From Pseudomonadota bacterium (lineage in GTDB: Bacteria > Pseudomonadota > Alphaproteobacteria > Rhizobiales > Rhizobiaceae): a stretch of 9,340 nucleotides of DNA. The stretch lies in NCBI GenBank assembly GCA_023419995.1, contig JAEZXF010000041.1, positions 1-9,340 of the forward strand, written 5' to 3'. The position numbers were made by a program, and so were the translations under genes. How positions within the stretch are numbered: position 1 is the stretch's first letter; each line of letters opens with the position of its first letter. This document shows, in pieces, positions 6,815-9,340 of the stretch. Below the pieces are notes generated by a model. The model ran no database searches and was not told the DNA's origin. It saw only the letters and a program-made list of their open reading frames with translations.

Positions 6815-7537
6815 TTGCAGTCTGGAATCTACGTCGCGCTCTCCTCGCAGATGGCGCTCGACAAGCGCCTGACGACCATCGCCGACAACGTCGCCAACAC
6901 CAACACGGTCGGCTTCCGGGCCACCGGCGTGAAGTTCGAGGACATCGTCAGCGGGCTCGGCGACAAGTCGGTCGCCTTCGCCTCGGCCGGCGACACCTAT
7001 CTTTCGACCCAGTCCGGCGCATTCCGCTCGACCAGCAACCCGTTCGACTTCGCCATCCGCGGCGATGCCTGGTTCGGGATCCAGACGCCGCAGGGCCCGG
7101 TGATGACCCGCGACGGCCGCTTCACCATGCTCGAGACCGGCGAGCTGGTCACGCTCGAGGGCTATCCGGTGCTCGACGCCGGCGGCGCGCCGATCATGCT
7201 AGACCCGCAGGGCGGCCCGCCCGAAGCCGGCGCCGACGGCACGCTGCGCCAGAACGGCCAGCTCATGGCCGCGATCGGCCTGTTCGAGTTTCAGCCCGGC
7301 CTGAACTTCACCCGCTACGGCAATTCCGGCGTCGTGCCCTTCGGGCCGCCGGAGCCGGTGGTGGACCGTCTCGACGCCGGTATCGTCCAGGGCTTCGTCG
7401 AGGATTCCAACGTCAACCCCGTCCTCGAGATCACCCGGCTGATCCAGGTCCAGCGCGCCTTCGAGCACGTCTCCGCCCTGATCCGCGACAGCGAGTCCGC
7501 GCTCGACCAGGCGATCTCGACGCTCGGACCGAGATAG
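6815..7537 (+). CDS. flgF: Flagellar proximal-rod protein FlgF
   Basis: FlgF is a rod subunit exported through the flagellar type III system to the periplasm, where it joins FlgB, FlgC and FlgG. The 240-residue length fits the family. The N-terminus shows the rod/hook motif: IYVALSSQMALDKRLTTIAD followed by NVANTNTVGFRA (about residues 5-36). The C-terminus has the matching motif, EDSNVNPVLEITRLIQVQRA followed by FEHVSALI. These two ends form the helical core of rod and hook proteins, with a beta-rich part between them. There is no cleavable signal peptide, as expected. The start is TTG, giving MQSGIYVALS; I recall that rhizobial FlgF starts MQTG-like, and a ribosome binding site lies at the right distance. 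It is 10 bases after the DUF1217-type gene and 4 bases before fliI. FlgG is the nearest alternative, but the short length and the place before fliI favour FlgF. Confidence 0.93.
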   Translation: MQSGIYVALSSQMALDKRLTTIADNVANTNTVGFRATGVKFEDIVSGLGDKSVAFASAGDTYLSTQSGAFRSTSNPFDFAIRGDAWFGIQTPQGPVMTRDGRFTMLETGELVTLEGYPVLDAGGAPIMLDPQGGPPEAGADGTLRQNGQLMAAIGLFEFQPGLNFTRYGNSGVVPFGPPEPVVDRLDAGIVQGFVEDSNVNPVLEITRLIQVQRAFEHVSALIRDSESALDQAISTLGPR

Positions 7538-7541
7538 GGTC

Positions 7542-8906
7542 ATGCACGGCGCACCCGATACCCCGCTGCACGCCATCGAGCACATCCTGTCGCGCTTCGG
7601 CAACGACAGGACGCTGCTGCGCAGCGGCGGGCGCATCGACGACGTGTCGCCGAGCCACTACCGCGTGCGCGGCATCTCGACCAGCGCGCGCCTCGGCGAT
7701 GTGGTCGAGCACCGCTCGTCGTCGGGCATGCGCACGGGCGAGATCGTCCGCATCGGCCCCGACGAAACGCTCGTCGCCCCCTACGACCGCAACCCCGACG
7801 CCGGCATCGGCGACGCCGTCTTCATCCGCACCGGCCGCGGGGCCGCGCCCCACGCCTCGTGGCGCGGCCGCGTCATCGACGCGCTCGGACGCCCGGTCGA
7901 CGGCAAGGGCACCCTGACGGCCGGGCAGGAGACGGAGCCGACCGCGCCGCCCTCCGCCATGACCCGCCAGCGCGTTGCCACCGGCTTCATGACCGGGGTG
8001 CGCGTCATCGACATCTTCACGCCCATCTGCTTCGGCCAGCGCCTCGGCATCTTCGCGGGCTCCGGCGTCGGCAAGTCGACGCTGCTGGCGATGCTGGCCA
8101 GCGCCGAGGCGTTCGACACCGTCGTCGTCGCCCTGGTGGGCGAGCGCGGCCGCGAGGTGCGCGAGTTCCTCGAGGACACCATCGGCGCCGAGTGCCTGGC
8201 CAAGACCGTGGCCGTCGTCGCCACCAGCGACGAGAGTGCGATGATGCGCCGCCGCGCCCCCGACATGGCGATGCGCACGGCCGAGCATTTCCGCGACCAG
8301 GGCCACCGCGTGCTCCTCGTCCTCGATTCCATCACCCGCTTCGCGCATGCGCTGCGCGAGGTGGCGATCGGCGTCGGCGAGCCGCCCGTCGCGCGCGGCT
8401 ATCCCGCCTCCGTCTTCACCGATCTGCCGAAGCTGCTCGAGCGCGCCGGCCCCGGCGCCGACGGCAGCGGCTCGATCACGGCCATCCTCTCCGTGCTCGT
8501 CGACGGCGACGACCACAACGACCCGGTCGCGGACTCGATCCGCGGCATCCTCGACGGCCACGTCGTGCTTTCGCGCACCATCGCCGAGCAGGGCCGCTAC
8601 CCGCCGGTCGATCCGCTGGCCTCGATCTCGCGCCTCGCGCCCAAGGCGTGGACCAAGGAGCAGCGGGTGCTGGTGACGCGGCTGCGCAGCATGATCGCCC
8701 GCTTCGAGGACACGCGCGACATCCGCCTTCTCGGCGCCTACCAGCCGGGCGCCGACGCCGACCTCGACCTCGCCGTCAAGCAGGTCCCGTTGATCTACGA
8801 GGCGCTGACGCAGACGCCGCAGGATGCGGCCTCGCCCGATCCGTTCTCGGATCTCGCGCGCCATCTGAGGGCAAGAGAGAAGCCGGCGGATGAAACCGTG
8901 GAATAG
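7542..8906 (+). CDS. fliI: Flagellum-specific export ATPase FliI
   Basis: FliI is the cytoplasmic hexameric ATPase of the flagellar type III export apparatus, related to the F1 beta subunit. In this 454-residue protein the Walker A loop GSGVGKST is at 173-180, the catalytic glutamate is E201 in GERGREV (200-206), and the Walker B aspartate is D262 in VLLVLDSITRF. These correspond to K188, E211 and D272 of the Salmonella enzyme with a constant shift of ten. The N-terminal domain (about 1-100) is a beta-barrel-type region. The family block GYPASVFTDLPKLLERAG is present, as is the P-rich RYPPVDPLASISR near residue 350. The ATG lies 4 bases after flgF, with only a weak AGGG-type ribosome binding site, so translation is probably coupled. 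The last 17 bases overlap the next gene. FliI rather than a virulence SctN ATPase is chosen from the flagellar context. Confidence 0.97.
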   Translation: MHGAPDTPLHAIEHILSRFGNDRTLLRSGGRIDDVSPSHYRVRGISTSARLGDVVEHRSSSGMRTGEIVRIGPDETLVAPYDRNPDAGIGDAVFIRTGRGAAPHASWRGRVIDALGRPVDGKGTLTAGQETEPTAPPSAMTRQRVATGFMTGVRVIDIFTPICFGQRLGIFAGSGVGKSTLLAMLASAEAFDTVVVALVGERGREVREFLEDTIGAECLAKTVAVVATSDESAMMRRRAPDMAMRTAEHFRDQGHRVLLVLDSITRFAHALREVAIGVGEPPVARGYPASVFTDLPKLLERAGPGADGSGSITAILSVLVDGDDHNDPVADSIRGILDGHVVLSRTIAEQGRYPPVDPLASISRLAPKAWTKEQRVLVTRLRSMIARFEDTRDIRLLGAYQPGADADLDLAVKQVPLIYEALTQTPQDAASPDPFSDLARHLRAREKPADETVE

Positions 8907-9340
8907 AGTCAGCAGCTTCATCGGCCGCATCGCCGCCGGGCACAATGGCCGTCGGGACGTCAATGACGCGATTTTTCTGAACGACACGGCGTATCGCAAC
9001 CATCAGCCAGTGGCTGCGGCGGCGCCGGATATTCGCGAGCGCCATTTCGGCGCGGGCGTCCGCGGCGTGAGGAACAGCGGCAATTCCGCCGTCGGCAAGG
9101 CGAAACCTGCCGGTGCCGGATGGCTGTCCCGGCTTGGCTTCGGGCAGCGCGCCGCCGCCCTTCCCGAGACGGAACACGTCAGGACGAAGATCATCGGCAC
9201 ACCAAACCCGGCAAGCGGGAAAAAGAAGACGCAGGCCATGGCAAGCAGAAAAGAAGAAGCGGCTCCTCCCGCCCCGGCTCTCGCCGGCAGCATGTCGGCG
9301 CCGGCCCGTCCCGCGCCTGCGAGGCCAGTCGGTTCCGCCG
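8890..9340 (+). CDS. Unknown basic Ala/Pro-rich protein after fliI, truncated at the window edge
   Basis: An ATG at 8890, inside the end of fliI in another frame (17-base overlap), opens a frame that stays free of stops to the window edge (150 codons). It begins MKPWNRVSSFIGRIAAGHNG and continues with RDVNDAIFLNDTAYRN. Farther on it becomes rich in Lys/Arg and then in Ala/Pro (APPAPALAGSMSAPARPAPA, near the edge), so it is probably disordered there. No signal peptide, membrane segment or known motif is visible. FliJ often follows fliI, but this protein shows none of the long coiled coil of FliJ, so I do not call it that. An unnamed gene lies between fliI and flgB in S. meliloti, by recall. 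Codon third positions are visibly less G/C-rich than in fliI, so the protein may be fast-evolving. That it is a real gene is likely but not proven. Confidence 0.65.
   Translation, partial: MKPWNRVSSFIGRIAAGHNGRRDVNDAIFLNDTAYRNHQPVAAAAPDIRERHFGAGVRGVRNSGNSAVGKAKPAGAGWLSRLGFGQRAAALPETEHVRTKIIGTPNPASGKKKTQAMASRKEEAAPPAPALAGSMSAPARPAPARPVGSA

Noticed and set aside
7431..8999. A 522-codon open frame on the minus strand opposite fliI
   Set aside because: The translation is Arg/Ala/Gly/Asp-rich low complexity, typical of an antisense shadow. The plus strand has an intact FliI with all ATPase motifs.
9003..9293. A 96-codon minus-strand frame with a hydrophobic start, resembling a signal peptide
   Set aside because: It lies opposite the open frame starting at 8890, has no ribosome binding site that I can see, and its hydrophobic stretch is the complement of Lys/Glu codons in that frame.
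8890..9340. The gene after fliI as FliJ
   Set aside because: The position fits, but the visible 150 residues are Ala/Pro- and Lys/Arg-rich without the heptad pattern of the FliJ coiled coil.
1..9340. Mobile elements, CRISPR arrays, tRNA or rRNA genes, phage or defence genes
   Set aside because: No direct-repeat arrays, transposase or integrase motifs, or RNA-gene-like sequences were seen. The window is fully occupied by a compact flagellar cluster with conserved order.

Overview
The window is a flagellar motor, rod and export cluster from a high-GC alphaproteobacterium, almost certainly of the order Rhizobiales (Hyphomicrobiales). The basis is gene order. The run visR > < (orf)-flhB-fliG-fliN-fliM-motA < > DUF1217-type gene-flgF-fliI-(orf) is, from memory, the layout of the Sinorhizobium meliloti / Agrobacterium / Mesorhizobium flagellar region. 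The FliM and FliN sequences are divergent in the way rhizobial ones are. GC content looks like roughly 65-70%, with strong G/C at third codon positions in the genes. The exact genus cannot be read from the window.

Layout. (1) Bases 1-422, + strand: the C-terminal part of a LuxR-type regulator, best read as VisR, the partner of VisN at the top of the rhizobial motility hierarchy. (2) Bases 423-561: a convergent intergenic gap with no gene and no convincing terminator. (3) Bases 562-5540, - strand: a six-gene operon read right to left, motA-fliM-fliN-fliG-flhB-small unknown gene. It has short gaps or stop/start overlaps, so it is probably one transcript. (4) Bases 5541-5685: the divergent promoter gap, dominated by a large imperfect inverted repeat (5583-5640) centred almost exactly midway between the two divergent start codons. 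(5) Bases 5686-9340, + strand: a second operon with a DUF1217-type flagellar protein carrying an internal duplication, flgF, fliI, and the first 150 codons of an unknown basic protein that runs off the window.

How the genes work together. MotA is the stator subunit that conducts ions and pushes on FliG. FliG, FliM and FliN form the switch/C-ring. FlhB is the substrate-specificity switch of the flagellar type III export gate, FliI is its ATPase, and FlgF is a proximal-rod protein exported through it. VisR (with VisN, probably just upstream) is expected to start the cascade that turns on both divergent operons. MotB is not in the window; in rhizobia it usually sits in a separate operon.

I did not find a wholly new system such as a defence island, mobile element or CRISPR array. 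The points of most interest are the symmetric dyad in the divergent promoter, the duplicated DUF1217-type protein, the two unrecognised genes that sit at the downstream end of the motor operon and just after fliI, a FliM with no recognisable CheY-binding peptide, and a CTAG-containing palindrome over the fliN stop codon.
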